Of a stretch of DNA of 64,000 nt, positions 31,915 to 41,205 are shown piece after piece. The position numbers and the translations under genes are program-made. The first letter of the stretch is position 1; each line of letters begins with the position of its first letter. The notes beneath the pieces are model-generated. The model saw only the letters and a list, made by a program, of their open reading frames with translations, was not told the origin of the DNA and searched no databases. This stretch comes from Verrucomicrobiaceae bacterium. GTDB taxonomy: Bacteria; Verrucomicrobiota; Verrucomicrobiia; Verrucomicrobiales; Verrucomicrobiaceae. Where the stretch lies: positions 3,100,001-3,164,000 of the forward strand of contig JADJPM010000004.1 of NCBI GenBank assembly GCA_016713245.1. Direction: 5' to 3'.

Positions 31915-32748
31915 ATGCCTCCGAACGATTTTCTCTCTCCGGGCCTCCAACTGGGCCTCGAACACACCACGCTGACGGGCTGGGTGATCTGCATCATCCT
32001 TGTCCTGCTCTCGGTCTTCAGTTGGGCGGTGATGCTCGGGAAGCATTTCCTCATCTCCCGAGCTCAAAAGGCCAATTTGAGCTTCCTGCGTGCCTTCCGC
32101 GAGAGCGGTCATCCGCTGGCCTTGTTTCAAAAGAACGAGCACCAGGAGCGTTCGCCCTTCGATTTGATCTACCACGAGGCGGCTCGTGAGATGGCGTTTT
32201 ATCTCACTGGCGACGAAGAGCCTGGAGATGGCTTTGGCACGCGGCTGCAAGGTGCGGGCCGTGTGACGCCTTCCCAAATGAACGCCGTGCAGACGGTCAT
32301 GGAGCGTTGTGTGGCTCAGGCGGCGCTTCGCCTGGAGGGTCGCATGGGTGTGGTGGCCACCGCTTTGACCACCGCTCCCTTCCTCGGCCTGCTCGGCACC
32401 ATCTGGGGTATCATGGATGCCTTCAGCGGTCTGCTGCATGCCACGGGGGATCAAGGCCTCGCCTCGCTCGCACCGGGTGTCTCCTCCGCACTCGTCACCA
32501 CCATCGCCGGACTGCTCGTGGCGGTGCCGAGCATCATTGGCTACAATTACCTCGTGAACCGCATCCGCGGCATGATCGTGCGCCTCGATAATTTCGCCGC
32601 CGAACTCAGCTCCGCGCTGGACCGGGCGTTTGTGGATCATCGCTTTCAGGCCGAGGCGCTGCCGAGCATCAGCACCTTTGCCGCGCCGAGCATGCCTTCT
32701 TTTGGCGGAGCCGTGACGAGTGGCATGCCCGGTCCGGGCTTTCACTAA
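31915..32748 (+). CDS. tolQ: MotA/TolQ/ExbB proton channel family protein (TolQ-like)
   Basis: The 277-residue protein has three membrane helices: one at about 20-42 and two in the TolQ core (V-V-A-T-A-L-T-T-A-P-F-L-G-L-L-G-T-I-W-G-I and the G-V-S-S-A-L-V-T-T-I-A-G-L-L-V-A segment). With the ExbD/TolR-like protein it forms the proton channel energising outer-membrane constriction. First gene of a five-gene cluster in the order TolQ-TolR-TolA-TolB-Pal. Confidence 0.88.
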   Translation: MPPNDFLSPGLQLGLEHTTLTGWVICIILVLLSVFSWAVMLGKHFLISRAQKANLSFLRAFRESGHPLALFQKNEHQERSPFDLIYHEAAREMAFYLTGDEEPGDGFGTRLQGAGRVTPSQMNAVQTVMERCVAQAALRLEGRMGVVATALTTAPFLGLLGTIWGIMDAFSGLLHATGDQGLASLAPGVSSALVTTIAGLLVAVPSIIGYNYLVNRIRGMIVRLDNFAAELSSALDRAFVDHRFQAEALPSISTFAAPSMPSFGGAVTSGMPGPGFH

Positions 32749-32761
32749 CCCTTTCCACGGC

Positions 32762-33178
32762 ATGAAACGCATCTCGAATCAGCGCCAGCTACGACTCCTC
32801 ACGGAGATCAACATCACCCCGATGCTCGATCTCGTGCTGATCCTGCTGTTTGTGGCTCTGCTGGCCGCACCGCTGGTGAAACGGGATAAGGCGCTCACCA
32901 TGCCCGCCGTCGCCACGCAGATCGGCGAAGATCCGCCAAAGTCCTCCGTGCGCCTTTTTGTGCATAAAGATCAATCCGTCACGCTCGATGGAGCCATGCT
33001 GGCGCGTGCGGATCTTTCCTCCGCCCTCAAACAACTCGTCTCGCAGCGTCCAGGAGCAGGCGTGGAGGTGCGCATGCATCGTGATTTGAGCGTGCAGCAG
33101 CTCGTCGAGGTCATGGATCTGCTGGAGGATGCTGGCATTCGCAAAACGGCGGTCGCCACGCACGCTGACGAGCCTTGA
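32762..33178 (+). CDS. tolR: ExbD/TolR family protein
   Basis: ATG 32762 gives 138 residues. The single N-terminal helix follows E-I-N-I-T-P-M-L-D-L-V-L-I-L, which holds the conserved proton-pathway aspartate of ExbD/TolR. A periplasmic domain with the V-E-V-R-x-H-R-D-L-S ... V-M-D-L-L-E-D-A-G pattern follows. Located 13 bp after tolQ. Confidence 0.9.
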   Translation: MKRISNQRQLRLLTEINITPMLDLVLILLFVALLAAPLVKRDKALTMPAVATQIGEDPPKSSVRLFVHKDQSVTLDGAMLARADLSSALKQLVSQRPGAGVEVRMHRDLSVQQLVEVMDLLEDAGIRKTAVATHADEP

Positions 33179-33196
33179 TCCCCTGCCCTTTCACGC

Positions 33197-34069
33197 ATGA
33201 AACGCCCACGTCCCACCACCCTTGAGCCACTGGCACCCGCCGTGCTCGTGGTGCTCGCGGCCCATGCGGTGCTGGTGCTGCTCGTGGTATGGGGATGGCA
33301 GGAGCTGCGCCGTTCCAAATCCGCCGTGAACCTCGTGTGGATGAACCCCGCCGAGTTTCACGACCCCGTGGCTTCCGCAGCTCCGCCAAAGGCCGTGCTC
33401 ATCCGCCCGCCACTGGCGGCGGTGAAGAAAACACCCCCTCCAGCCCCTCCCAAAGCGCCCGTCGCACCTCCACCCGAGGCTCCAGTCGCCAAGGCCACCC
33501 TCGTGGCCGCGCCTCCGCAACAAGCCATGCCATCCCCCGTGGAGGGCACGCCTTTGTTTGCTGGAGCCGCCACTTCAAAGCCGGCCGCGAACCGCTCCAT
33601 CACCCTGCGCCGCGCCACGCCAAAGCCAAAACCAGCCATCTCCGCCGAGATTCAGGTGAATGCGCCGCCCATCGCCGGAGCGACGCTGGCGGATATGGCA
33701 CGCCTGAACCGCTTCCGCCCAGGCATGCCTTCCCTTCCGCCACCACCCGTCGAGCAAAAAGATGAGCTGCCTCCCGGCCTGAACATGGATGCGGTGGACA
33801 ATGCCGTGAACGCCGCCTTCCTAGCCGCGTGGACGGCTCCACCACTCGATGCCGTCCTGGCGAACCAACGCTCCGCTCAGCTCAATATCTCCGTGGGCAA
33901 AGACGGCCGCGTGTTTGGCTCCCAAATGAGCCGCCCCTCTGGCTCGCATCCGCTGGATGATTCCATTCTGGCCGCCGTGGCGAAGGTGACGCGAATTGAT
34001 ACCACTCTTCCCTCGCAATTCCCCAAGGAGAGCTACGATCTCGAACTGACCTTCAACATCCTCCCATGA
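33197..34069 (+). CDS. TolA/TonB-like periplasm-spanning protein
   Basis: The 290-residue protein has one N-terminal helix (VLVVLAAHAVLVLLVVWGW), a long Pro/Ala/Lys-rich linker (about 60-150) that could span the periplasm, and a C-terminal TonB/TolA-like domain (Q-L-N-I-S-V-G-K-D-G-R-V ... S-G-S-H-P-L-D-D-S-I-L-A-A-V). Position between tolR and tolB argues for TolA. It overlaps tolB by 4 bp (ATGA). Confidence 0.82.
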   Translation: MKRPRPTTLEPLAPAVLVVLAAHAVLVLLVVWGWQELRRSKSAVNLVWMNPAEFHDPVASAAPPKAVLIRPPLAAVKKTPPPAPPKAPVAPPPEAPVAKATLVAAPPQQAMPSPVEGTPLFAGAATSKPAANRSITLRRATPKPKPAISAEIQVNAPPIAGATLADMARLNRFRPGMPSLPPPPVEQKDELPPGLNMDAVDNAVNAAFLAAWTAPPLDAVLANQRSAQLNISVGKDGRVFGSQMSRPSGSHPLDDSILAAVAKVTRIDTTLPSQFPKESYDLELTFNILP

Positions 34070-35304
34070 CCTGCCGTGTGCCGTTTTTCCTCCTCGCGAG
34101 CTTCGCCGTTGCTCTCGCGCCGGCCTCTCTGCATGCGGAGCCTGAGGTGAAAGGCTCTTGGTGGCAAAAGATTCCTCTCATCGGCCGCCTCATATCCCCC
34201 GACGGCGAGGTGAAAAAGACCTCCATGCCTCGTTTGAAGCTCGCCGAATTCACCGGTGGCACCGGAGCTAGTGCGAAGACAGGGCTTCAAGACGAACTGC
34301 TGGCCTCTCGCGAGTTCTTTGTGGCCACAGGTGAAGAGACGGCGGATTTCACCCTCAGCGGGTCCTCCATCGGCGGACGCGTGAATGGCCGTCTCCTCGA
34401 TAAAAAGGGCAAGCAGCTCTTCGAGCGCAGTTACGCGGCTCCAGGTCTGGATGAGAACATCAAGGCTCTTGCCGATGATGTCATTTACACCATCACCGGC
34501 ATGCCGGGCATGGCCACCAGCCGCATCGTCTTCGTGAGTGATAAATCAGGCCGCAAGCAGGTCTATGTCTGCGATTCCGATGGCCGCGAGGTGCAGCAGG
34601 TCACGCATGACCGTCATGGAGCTGTCTCGCCCACCATTTCGCCGGATGCCTCCATGATCGCCTTCACCAGCTATCGCAGCGGCTTTCCTGATGTGCGGCT
34701 GATGGACATCCATTCCGGCTGGGAGCGGGAGGTGAGTGATACGCCAGGCAGCAGCGCCGGTCCCGCCTTTTCGCCGGATGGCAGCCGCCTCGCCATGGTG
34801 ATGAGCTTCATCGGCAATCCCGAGATCTTCGTCAGCGATCTCAATTCCAACACCGCCGCCTGCATCAGTGACTCCGTCGGCGCTCCCGGCAGCCCCTCGT
34901 GGCATCCAGATGGCAAGCGCATCGCCTTTTCCAATGACGACGGCGATGGCTCCTCCATTTACATCGTCGAAGTGCCCGAAAAGGAAGGTCAGGCCACGCG
35001 GCTCTTCCGCTGGAGCACCGGCTGGGGAGATTCCACCGATCCCGAGTGGTCGCCCGATGGCAAACAGCTCGCCTTCACCGCCCGCAGCAGCGGCCAGTGG
35101 ATCATCGGCGTCAAATCCTACGCCGGCGGCGGCTCGAAGGTCATCCAGCGCGGCGGAGCCATGCATCCGAGCTGGAGCCCAAACGGCCGCTACCTCTGCT
35201 ACACCCAACATGGCGAGCTTTTCATCCACGAGATCGCCACCGGCGGCCGCCGCTCCATTTTGAAAAACTTTGGCCGCATCACTGAGCCACGCTGGATGCG
35301 CTGA
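34066..35304 (+). CDS. tolB: TolB-like beta-propeller protein
   Basis: The 412-residue secreted protein (MTCRVPFFLLASFAVALAPAS signal) has an N-terminal domain of about 140 residues and then PD40-type propeller repeats (F-V-S-D-K-S-G-R-K-Q-V-Y, I-S-P-D-A-S-M-I-A-F-T-S, F-S-P-D-G-S-R-L-A, W-S-P-D-G-K-Q-L-A-F). This is the TolB layout. TolB is the periplasmic partner of Pal and outer-membrane proteins. Starts within the end of the TolA-like gene. Confidence 0.88.
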   Translation: MTCRVPFFLLASFAVALAPASLHAEPEVKGSWWQKIPLIGRLISPDGEVKKTSMPRLKLAEFTGGTGASAKTGLQDELLASREFFVATGEETADFTLSGSSIGGRVNGRLLDKKGKQLFERSYAAPGLDENIKALADDVIYTITGMPGMATSRIVFVSDKSGRKQVYVCDSDGREVQQVTHDRHGAVSPTISPDASMIAFTSYRSGFPDVRLMDIHSGWEREVSDTPGSSAGPAFSPDGSRLAMVMSFIGNPEIFVSDLNSNTAACISDSVGAPGSPSWHPDGKRIAFSNDDGDGSSIYIVEVPEKEGQATRLFRWSTGWGDSTDPEWSPDGKQLAFTARSSGQWIIGVKSYAGGGSKVIQRGGAMHPSWSPNGRYLCYTQHGELFIHEIATGGRRSILKNFGRITEPRWMR

Positions 35305-35319
35305 ATGGATTTCCCCACG

Positions 35320-35787
35320 ATGAATCTCCCCTCCGCCAGCCTGCTTGTTGTCAGCCTCGCCTTGAGCGCCTGCTCGCTCGTGCCCTCCATGTCCTTCACA
35401 AAGGGCAAGGATGCGTCCGTTGTGTATGCGCTCGGACCGCGTGAAGGCTTTAGCTCGCCTTTGAATGGATCGCTCCGCCTCGCCTGCCCGGCCTTTGAGT
35501 TCAAAGGCAGCCAAATCGCGCTTTCCTCGGCTCACGAGAGTGAATTGGTGAAGCTCGCAGAGGAATGGAAAAAGGATGGCAAATCCCGCCTGCTCATCGC
35601 TGGCTACACCCCGCCCGATCTGCCGGAGGACCACGCCCGTGCTCTCAGCGAACGCCGCACACTCGGCCTCCGCCAGCGCCTCATCGAGCTCGGCATCGAG
35701 GGAGCAAATATCCAGACGCTCGGCTTGGGGAATGATTTTTCTCAAACCAGCCCCGCCAGCCATGTGGCGCTGGTTTACAAGCAGTGA
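35320..35787 (+). CDS. OmpA-family lipoprotein, Pal-like
   Basis: Start ATG 35320 gives MNLPSASLLVVSLALSAC, a lipoprotein signal with the lipobox L-S-A-C; ATG 35305 directly after the tolB stop is also in frame. The C-terminal domain resembles OmpA/Pal (I-A-G-Y-T-P-P-D-L-P ... H-A-R-A-L-S-E-R-R-T-L-G-L-R-Q-R-L-I-E-L-G-I), which binds peptidoglycan. As last gene of the Tol cluster it should be the Pal equivalent anchoring the outer membrane to the wall. Confidence 0.8.
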   Translation: MNLPSASLLVVSLALSACSLVPSMSFTKGKDASVVYALGPREGFSSPLNGSLRLACPAFEFKGSQIALSSAHESELVKLAEEWKKDGKSRLLIAGYTPPDLPEDHARALSERRTLGLRQRLIELGIEGANIQTLGLGNDFSQTSPASHVALVYKQ

Positions 35788-35831
35788 GGCCACGCTAGAA
35801 AGGAGGCCGCAAACCTCCACCTGCCTCCGCT

Positions 35832-36680
35832 TTGACTCCTGAACCCATTTCCAACCACGTCTCCGTCTGGGGCGAAGGCCCCATCTGGCATGGTGACCGC
35901 CTCCTCTACGTCGATATCGAGGCGCACAAGATCATCGCCTTCACGCCCGCCACCGGTGAGGAGAAAATCTGGAACGTCGGCCAGCGTGTCGGCACCGTGG
36001 TGCCGCGGGCGAAGGGTGGACTCGTCTGGGCGGGCGATGACGGCTTCTTCTTCCTCGATGAAGCCACCGGCGTCTCCACTGCCATCGCCGATCCGGAGCC
36101 CGCCATGCCGGACAACCGCTTCAACGATGGCAAATGCGATCCCGCTGGCCGTTTCTGGGCTGGCACGATCTGCCTCAAAAAACGCCCCGAAGCCTCGCTC
36201 TACTGCCTCCACACCGATTTGAAGGTCGAGAAGAAGTTCAGCCCCGTCACCAACTCCAACGGCATCATCTGGAGCCGTGACGGCGGCACGATGTTTTACA
36301 TCGACACCCCTTCGAAGAAGATCCGTGCCTTCGATTTCGATGTCAGCACCAGCGCCATCAGCGGTGAACGCGTGCTTTGGGATACCAGCGACGATCCCTC
36401 CGTGCCCGATGGCATGACGATCGACAGCGAGGACCGCCTCTGGATCGCCTTTTGCCATGGGGCCAAGGTCGTCTGCTTCGATCCCGCCTCGAAGAAGGTC
36501 GAGCACCAGATCGACTTCCCCTGCATCGAAACGACCGCTTGCGCCTTCGGCGGCCCCGATTTGCAGGACCTCTACATCACCACCGGCCTCAAGCCCGGCC
36601 TCGATGAACCCCTCGCCGGTCGCCTCTTCGTCTGCCGCCCCGGTGCCACCGGCGTCCCCTCGCAGGCCTTCCTCGGCTAA
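35832..36680 (+). CDS. SMP-30/gluconolactonase/LRE family protein
   Basis: A TTG start at 35832 gives 282 residues. SMP-30 markers: G-E-G-P-I-W (metal ligand Glu), P-D-N-R-F-N-D-G-K-C-D-P-A-G-R-F-W-A-G-T, S-N-G-I-I-W-S, and P-D-G-M-T-I-D-S-E. These form the six-bladed propeller metal site of lactonases. It probably hydrolyses a sugar lactone such as gluconolactone or arabinolactone. No signal peptide, so cytoplasmic. Confidence 0.9.
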   Translation: MTPEPISNHVSVWGEGPIWHGDRLLYVDIEAHKIIAFTPATGEEKIWNVGQRVGTVVPRAKGGLVWAGDDGFFFLDEATGVSTAIADPEPAMPDNRFNDGKCDPAGRFWAGTICLKKRPEASLYCLHTDLKVEKKFSPVTNSNGIIWSRDGGTMFYIDTPSKKIRAFDFDVSTSAISGERVLWDTSDDPSVPDGMTIDSEDRLWIAFCHGAKVVCFDPASKKVEHQIDFPCIETTACAFGGPDLQDLYITTGLKPGLDEPLAGRLFVCRPGATGVPSQAFLG

Positions 36681-36708
36681 ATCATCAATCTCAAATCATA
36701 AATCATAA

Positions 36709-37440
36709 ATGACCTCTCTCCTCATCACCGGCTGCAAAGGCCGCATGGGCCAAGCCCTCCTCCGCGCCGCTGAATCCCAAAGCGTCCCCGTCGCCTCCAC
36801 CATCGACCTCGGCGATGATTTCCCCTCCGCGCTCGCCAAGGCGGACACCGTGATCGACTTCACCTCGCATCACTTCGCCGATGAACTCCTCCGCGAGTGC
36901 CTCCAGCAAAACAAGCGCCTCGTCATCGGCACCACCGGCCACACGAACGAGCAGCTCGCCGCCATCCGCGAAGCCTCCAAGAGCATTCCCATCGTCTTCG
37001 CTTCCAATTACAGCATCGGCGTGAACACCCTCTTCTGGCTCACCCGCAAGGCCTGCGAGCTTCTCGGTCCCGATTTCGACCTCGAAGTCGTCGAGATGCA
37101 TCACCGCATGAAAAAGGACTCCCCCAGCGGCACCGCCCGCACCTTGGTGGAGATCCTCGCTGACGTCCGCGGCCTCGAATACGACACCGATTGCCGCCAT
37201 GGCCGCTTCGGCGATGTCGGGGCTCGCACGCCAAAGGAAATCGGCGTCCACGCCATCCGCGGCGGCGATGTCGTCGGCGATCACACCGTCATTTTTGCCA
37301 ACACCGGCGAACGCGTGGAGCTCACCCACAAAGCCAGCTCCCGCGATACCTTCGCCAATGGGGCCGTCCGCTCCGCCGTGTGGCTCGCCAGTCAAAAGCC
37401 CGGCCTCTACTCGATGCAGGACGTACTCGGGTTGAAGTAA
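36709..37440 (+). CDS. dapB: 4-hydroxy-tetrahydrodipicolinate reductase
   Basis: The 243-residue protein has the Rossmann start LLITGCKGRMGQALL, I-G-T-T-G-H, the catalytic-site segment E-M-H-H-R-M-K-K-D-S-P-S-G-T-A (93-loop HH and KxDxPSGTA), and the typical C-terminal end. It reduces HTPA in lysine/diaminopimelate biosynthesis. A short AT-rich repeat of ATCATAAATC type (36681-36708) precedes the ATG. Confidence 0.94.
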   Translation: MTSLLITGCKGRMGQALLRAAESQSVPVASTIDLGDDFPSALAKADTVIDFTSHHFADELLRECLQQNKRLVIGTTGHTNEQLAAIREASKSIPIVFASNYSIGVNTLFWLTRKACELLGPDFDLEVVEMHHRMKKDSPSGTARTLVEILADVRGLEYDTDCRHGRFGDVGARTPKEIGVHAIRGGDVVGDHTVIFANTGERVELTHKASSRDTFANGAVRSAVWLASQKPGLYSMQDVLGLK

Positions 37441-37594
37441 TGCCATCGCAGGCCTGAGGTAAGGGCTTTCCCGAGCATCGGAGGCTACACGATGCACTTT
37501 CTATGCGGCGTTTTGTCGCATCTCTTCATGTGCCTCCACACTTTTGGTGACAGCCTTCTTGCGTAGAAAATAAAGCGGGTTACTTCAAAGGAAC

Positions 37595-37897
37595 ATGTCC
37601 CGAGTCATTAAAAAAGATCTCATATCCCAAGTAAGCAACAAAACCGGCCTCAAGACCCAGGATGTGACCCTGGTCGTCGAATCCTTCCTAGACGAAGTAG
37701 CCACACAATTGGGCCGGGGCACCATCGTGGCTCTGCGGGAATTTGGCACCTTCGACATCCGCGTCTCCAGCGCCAAAGTGGGACGTAATCCCAAGGAACC
37801 TTCCGTCGCCATCCAGATTCCCGCGAGGAATACCGTGCGCTTCCGCCCAGGCGGTAAGCTTGAGAACACCCTGGCCGCTCTGCCGGTGAAGGCCTAG
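37595..37897 (+). CDS. HU/IHF family DNA-binding protein
   Basis: The 100-residue protein starts MSRVIKKDLISQVSNKTGL with the HU fold order and the DNA-binding arm segment (G-R-N-P-K-E-P-S-V-A-I-Q-I-P-A-R-N-T-V-R-F-R-P-G). AAAGGA at 37587-37592 is a good Shine-Dalgarno site, rare among genes in this window. Nucleoid-associated; whether HU- or IHF-like cannot be settled. Confidence 0.93.
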   Translation: MSRVIKKDLISQVSNKTGLKTQDVTLVVESFLDEVATQLGRGTIVALREFGTFDIRVSSAKVGRNPKEPSVAIQIPARNTVRFRPGGKLENTLAALPVKA

Positions 37898-37950
37898 AGC
37901 AAGGATTTCCCTGCTAAGAACGCACGCTTTGGGCGTATTATGCGCCCTCC

Positions 37951-40900
37951 ATGCGCACGCTTCTGATCTCCCTCCTCGCTGTTTCATCGCTCCACGCCGC
38001 CCCGCAGTGGATCTGGCTCTCCAAAGACGGCAACAAAGACAAGGCTGTCACCTTCCGTCACCGCTTTGAAGTCCCGCAGAATGCGCAGCTCGCCACGCTC
38101 GAGCTCACCTGCGACAACGGCGCCACCGCGAGCCTCAACGGCAAGCAGGTGCTCACCAATGCCGATTGGATGGAACCCGCCAAAGCCGACCTCAGCCAGT
38201 CCATCAAGCGTGGCGAGAGCAACGAACTCATCATCAACGCCACCAACAAAGGCGGTGTCGCAGCCATGCTTGCCCGCCTCACGCTGAAACTGCCCGCAGG
38301 CCGCACAGACATCGTCATCGAGTCGAATGGCAGTTGGGAAGCCGCCAAAGCAGGCACGCAGGACTTTAAAAAGGCTCTCGTCATCCAGGAATACGGTCAG
38401 GGACCTTGGGGCAAGCCCTTCGATGGCAAAATCGGCAGCGGTGGCGGCAAAAACAGCGGCCCCGCCGAATCCATCGCGGCGGCTGATGTGACCGTGCCGA
38501 AAGGCTTCAAGGTCGAGAAGCTCTACAATGTGCCCAAGGACCAAGAAGGCTCCTGGGTCGCCCTCACCGTCGATCCGAAAGGCCGCCTCATCGCCTGTGA
38601 CCAATACGGCAGCATCTACCGCATGAGCGTTCCTGCCATCGGCAAGACCGAGAACCTCAAACCCGAAAAACTTGCCATCGAAATGGGCAAGGCGCACGGC
38701 CTTCTCGCCGCCTTCGACAGCCTCTACGTCATGGTGAATGAGGACGGCAAAAACAACGGCCTCTACCGCCTCCAGGACACGAATGGCGACGATCAATACG
38801 ACAAGATCACCAAGCTCCACACCATGGCCGGCGGCGGCGAGCACGGCCTGCACAGCATGGTCGTCAGCCCCGATGGCAAACGCATCTACTTCAACTGCGG
38901 CAACCACACCAAACTCCCCGAAGGCCTCACCGACAGCCGTCCGGCCAAAATTTGGAATGAAGACCACGTCCTGCCCCGCCTCTGGGATGCGAACGGCCAC
39001 GCACGCGGCATCCTCGCCCCCGGCGGCTACGTTTGCAGCATGAACCCCGATGGCACCGGCCTCGAACTCTTCTGCTACGGCTTCCGCAACGAGTTCGACA
39101 TCTGCTTCAATGACCAGGGCGAACTCTTCACCTACGACGCCGACATGGAGTGGGACATCGGCAGCCCATGGTATCGCCCCACCCGCGTGAATCACTGCGT
39201 CAGCGGTGCCGACTACGGCTGGCGCAGCGGCAGCGGCAAATGGCCCAATTATTACCCCGACTCGCTGCCCACCACGCTCGACATCGGCCCCGGCAGCCCC
39301 ACCGGCGTCGTCGCCGGCACCGGCGCCAAATTCCCCGCGAAGTACCAGCACGCCATCTACATCAACGACTGGACCTACGGCACCATGTGGGCCATCCACC
39401 TCGAAAGCAAAGGCGCCAGCTACCTCGCCACCAAGGAAGAATTCGTCTTCGGCAAACCCTTGCCCCTCACCGACCTCGTCATCCATCCGCAGGACGGAGC
39501 CATGTACTTCGCTGTCGGCGGCCGCAAATCACAGTCCGGCGTCTATCGCGTCACCTACGTCGGCGAGGAATCCACCGCGCCCGTCAAATCCACTCCGCTC
39601 GATGAAGAGGCCCGTATGCGTCACGCCATCGAGGCCTTGCACACCGGCAGCGCCGATCCGCAAAAAGCCCTCGCCACCGCCTGGGGCTACCTCAGCCACA
39701 GCGACCGCCATGTGCGCTACGCAGCCCGCGTCGCCATTGAGAAGCTCCCCGTCGGACTTTGGCAGGAAAAAGCCCTCAGCGAAAAACAACCCGTCGCCGC
39801 CATCGAGGCCCTCATCGCCCTCGCCCGCGTCAGCGGAGCCAAACCCGGCCACGAAGGCGGAAAAGCCGCTCAGAAGCCCAAATCCACCTCCAGCGAGCCC
39901 ATCTCGCCCGTCGAGCCACACAACGTCGAACTCCAAAACAGCATCCTTCTCGCCCTCAGCGCCATCCAGCCGCCGCCCGGCCACGAACTCGCCTCCCTGC
40001 GTGCCCTTCAGCTCGTCCTCACCCGCCTCGGCAAACCCGCCGCCGACATCTGCGAAAAAATCGCCGCATCCCTCGATCCCCTCTACCCCACGCCCGACTC
40101 CGCCATCAATCGCGAGCTCTGCCAGATCCTCGTCGCCATCGACAGCAAACAAGTCGTGAGCAAGACCCTCGCCTTGATGGCCACCGCCAAAGACGATTTC
40201 CAGGAAGTCGCCACCGACGCCGTTTTGAGCCGCAACGACGGCTACGCCAACGCCGCCCGCGCCGCCGCCGGCAGTCGCCCCAATGCGCAGCAGATCGCCT
40301 ACATGTTCGCCCTCCGCAACGCCACCGCCGGATGGACCCCCGAGCATTGCCAGACCTTCTTCTCCTGGTTCCCCCGCGCCCGCACCTGGAAAGGCGGCAA
40401 CAGCTTCAAAGGCTTCATCGACAACATCCGCAAAGACGCCCTCGAAACCTTCGCCCCGCCCACCGAGCTCGCCGAACTCGAAGCCCTCAGCAACAAAGTC
40501 GAAGCCCTCACCGCCGCCGCCAACTACGTCGCCCCCAAAGGCCCCGGCCGGAACTACACCCTCGATGAGGCCACCGCCATCGCCACCACCGGCCTCAAAG
40601 CTGGCGGACGCGACTTCGCCAATGGCGAGGCCATGTATCGCAGCATCATGTGCGCCACCTGCCACCGCTTCAATGGCGAAGGCGGCAGCATCGGCCCCGA
40701 CCTCACCGGCTCCGGCAACCGCTACACCCTCCGCGACCTTTTGGAGAACATCATCGACCCCAGCAAAGTCATCTCCGACCAATACGACAGCCACGAGATC
40801 ACCAAAAAAGACGGCAGCATCCTCATCGGCCGCATCGTCGTCGAAGAGAACGAAAAAGTCTTCCTCATGACCAACCCCTTCGCCCCCAACGACCACATGG

Positions 40901-41055
40901 CCATCAACGAGAGCGACATCGCCAAAAAAGGCACCCGCAAAGTCAGCATGATGCCCCCGAGCTTGATCAACTCACTGAATCAGGACGAATTGCTCGATTT
41001 GCTGGCCTACCTAGTGAGCGGCGGGAACAAGGCGGACAAGGTGTTCAAGAAGTAG
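37951..41055 (+). CDS. PVC-type haem-binding CxxCH protein with propeller and HEAT-like regions
   Basis: The 1034-residue secreted protein (signal MRTLLISLLAVSSLHA) has an N-terminal beta-sandwich (20-150), a sorbosone-dehydrogenase-like propeller (about 170-530; G-L-H-S-M-V-V-S-P-D-G), a HEAT-like helical region (about 560-860) and a C-terminal class I cytochrome c domain with C901-x-x-C904-H905 (MCATCHRF), then G-P-D-L-T-G-S-G. This is a hallmark large family of Planctomycetes/Verrucomicrobia, thought to oxidise carbohydrates or alcohols in the periplasm; substrates are unknown. Confidence 0.9.
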   Translation: MRTLLISLLAVSSLHAAPQWIWLSKDGNKDKAVTFRHRFEVPQNAQLATLELTCDNGATASLNGKQVLTNADWMEPAKADLSQSIKRGESNELIINATNKGGVAAMLARLTLKLPAGRTDIVIESNGSWEAAKAGTQDFKKALVIQEYGQGPWGKPFDGKIGSGGGKNSGPAESIAAADVTVPKGFKVEKLYNVPKDQEGSWVALTVDPKGRLIACDQYGSIYRMSVPAIGKTENLKPEKLAIEMGKAHGLLAAFDSLYVMVNEDGKNNGLYRLQDTNGDDQYDKITKLHTMAGGGEHGLHSMVVSPDGKRIYFNCGNHTKLPEGLTDSRPAKIWNEDHVLPRLWDANGHARGILAPGGYVCSMNPDGTGLELFCYGFRNEFDICFNDQGELFTYDADMEWDIGSPWYRPTRVNHCVSGADYGWRSGSGKWPNYYPDSLPTTLDIGPGSPTGVVAGTGAKFPAKYQHAIYINDWTYGTMWAIHLESKGASYLATKEEFVFGKPLPLTDLVIHPQDGAMYFAVGGRKSQSGVYRVTYVGEESTAPVKSTPLDEEARMRHAIEALHTGSADPQKALATAWGYLSHSDRHVRYAARVAIEKLPVGLWQEKALSEKQPVAAIEALIALARVSGAKPGHEGGKAAQKPKSTSSEPISPVEPHNVELQNSILLALSAIQPPPGHELASLRALQLVLTRLGKPAADICEKIAASLDPLYPTPDSAINRELCQILVAIDSKQVVSKTLALMATAKDDFQEVATDAVLSRNDGYANAARAAAGSRPNAQQIAYMFALRNATAGWTPEHCQTFFSWFPRARTWKGGNSFKGFIDNIRKDALETFAPPTELAELEALSNKVEALTAAANYVAPKGPGRNYTLDEATAIATTGLKAGGRDFANGEAMYRSIMCATCHRFNGEGGSIGPDLTGSGNRYTLRDLLENIIDPSKVISDQYDSHEITKKDGSILIGRIVVEENEKVFLMTNPFAPNDHMAINESDIAKKGTRKVSMMPPSLINSLNQDELLDLLAYLVSGGNKADKVFKK

Positions 41056-41205
41056 CCTGACTGATCAGCAATCAAGTATTTACCGGTCCACCAAGCTATT
41101 GGCTTGGTGAGTAGATTATTTAGCCCACCGGAACATGTAATTTGAGGCGTGAGACTTTGATAGCAATTTTAGGCTGATAACGGAGTAATCTTTCGTTTAC
41201 CCGCT

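Noticed and set aside
32307..32591. Alternative plus-strand frame within tolQ
   Set aside because: It is fully contained in the TolQ-like gene and lacks any membrane or domain pattern.
39529..40896. A long Gly/Asp-rich antisense frame in the PVC cytochrome gene
   Set aside because: Composition reflects GC-skewed third positions of the sense gene; no start signal or motif.
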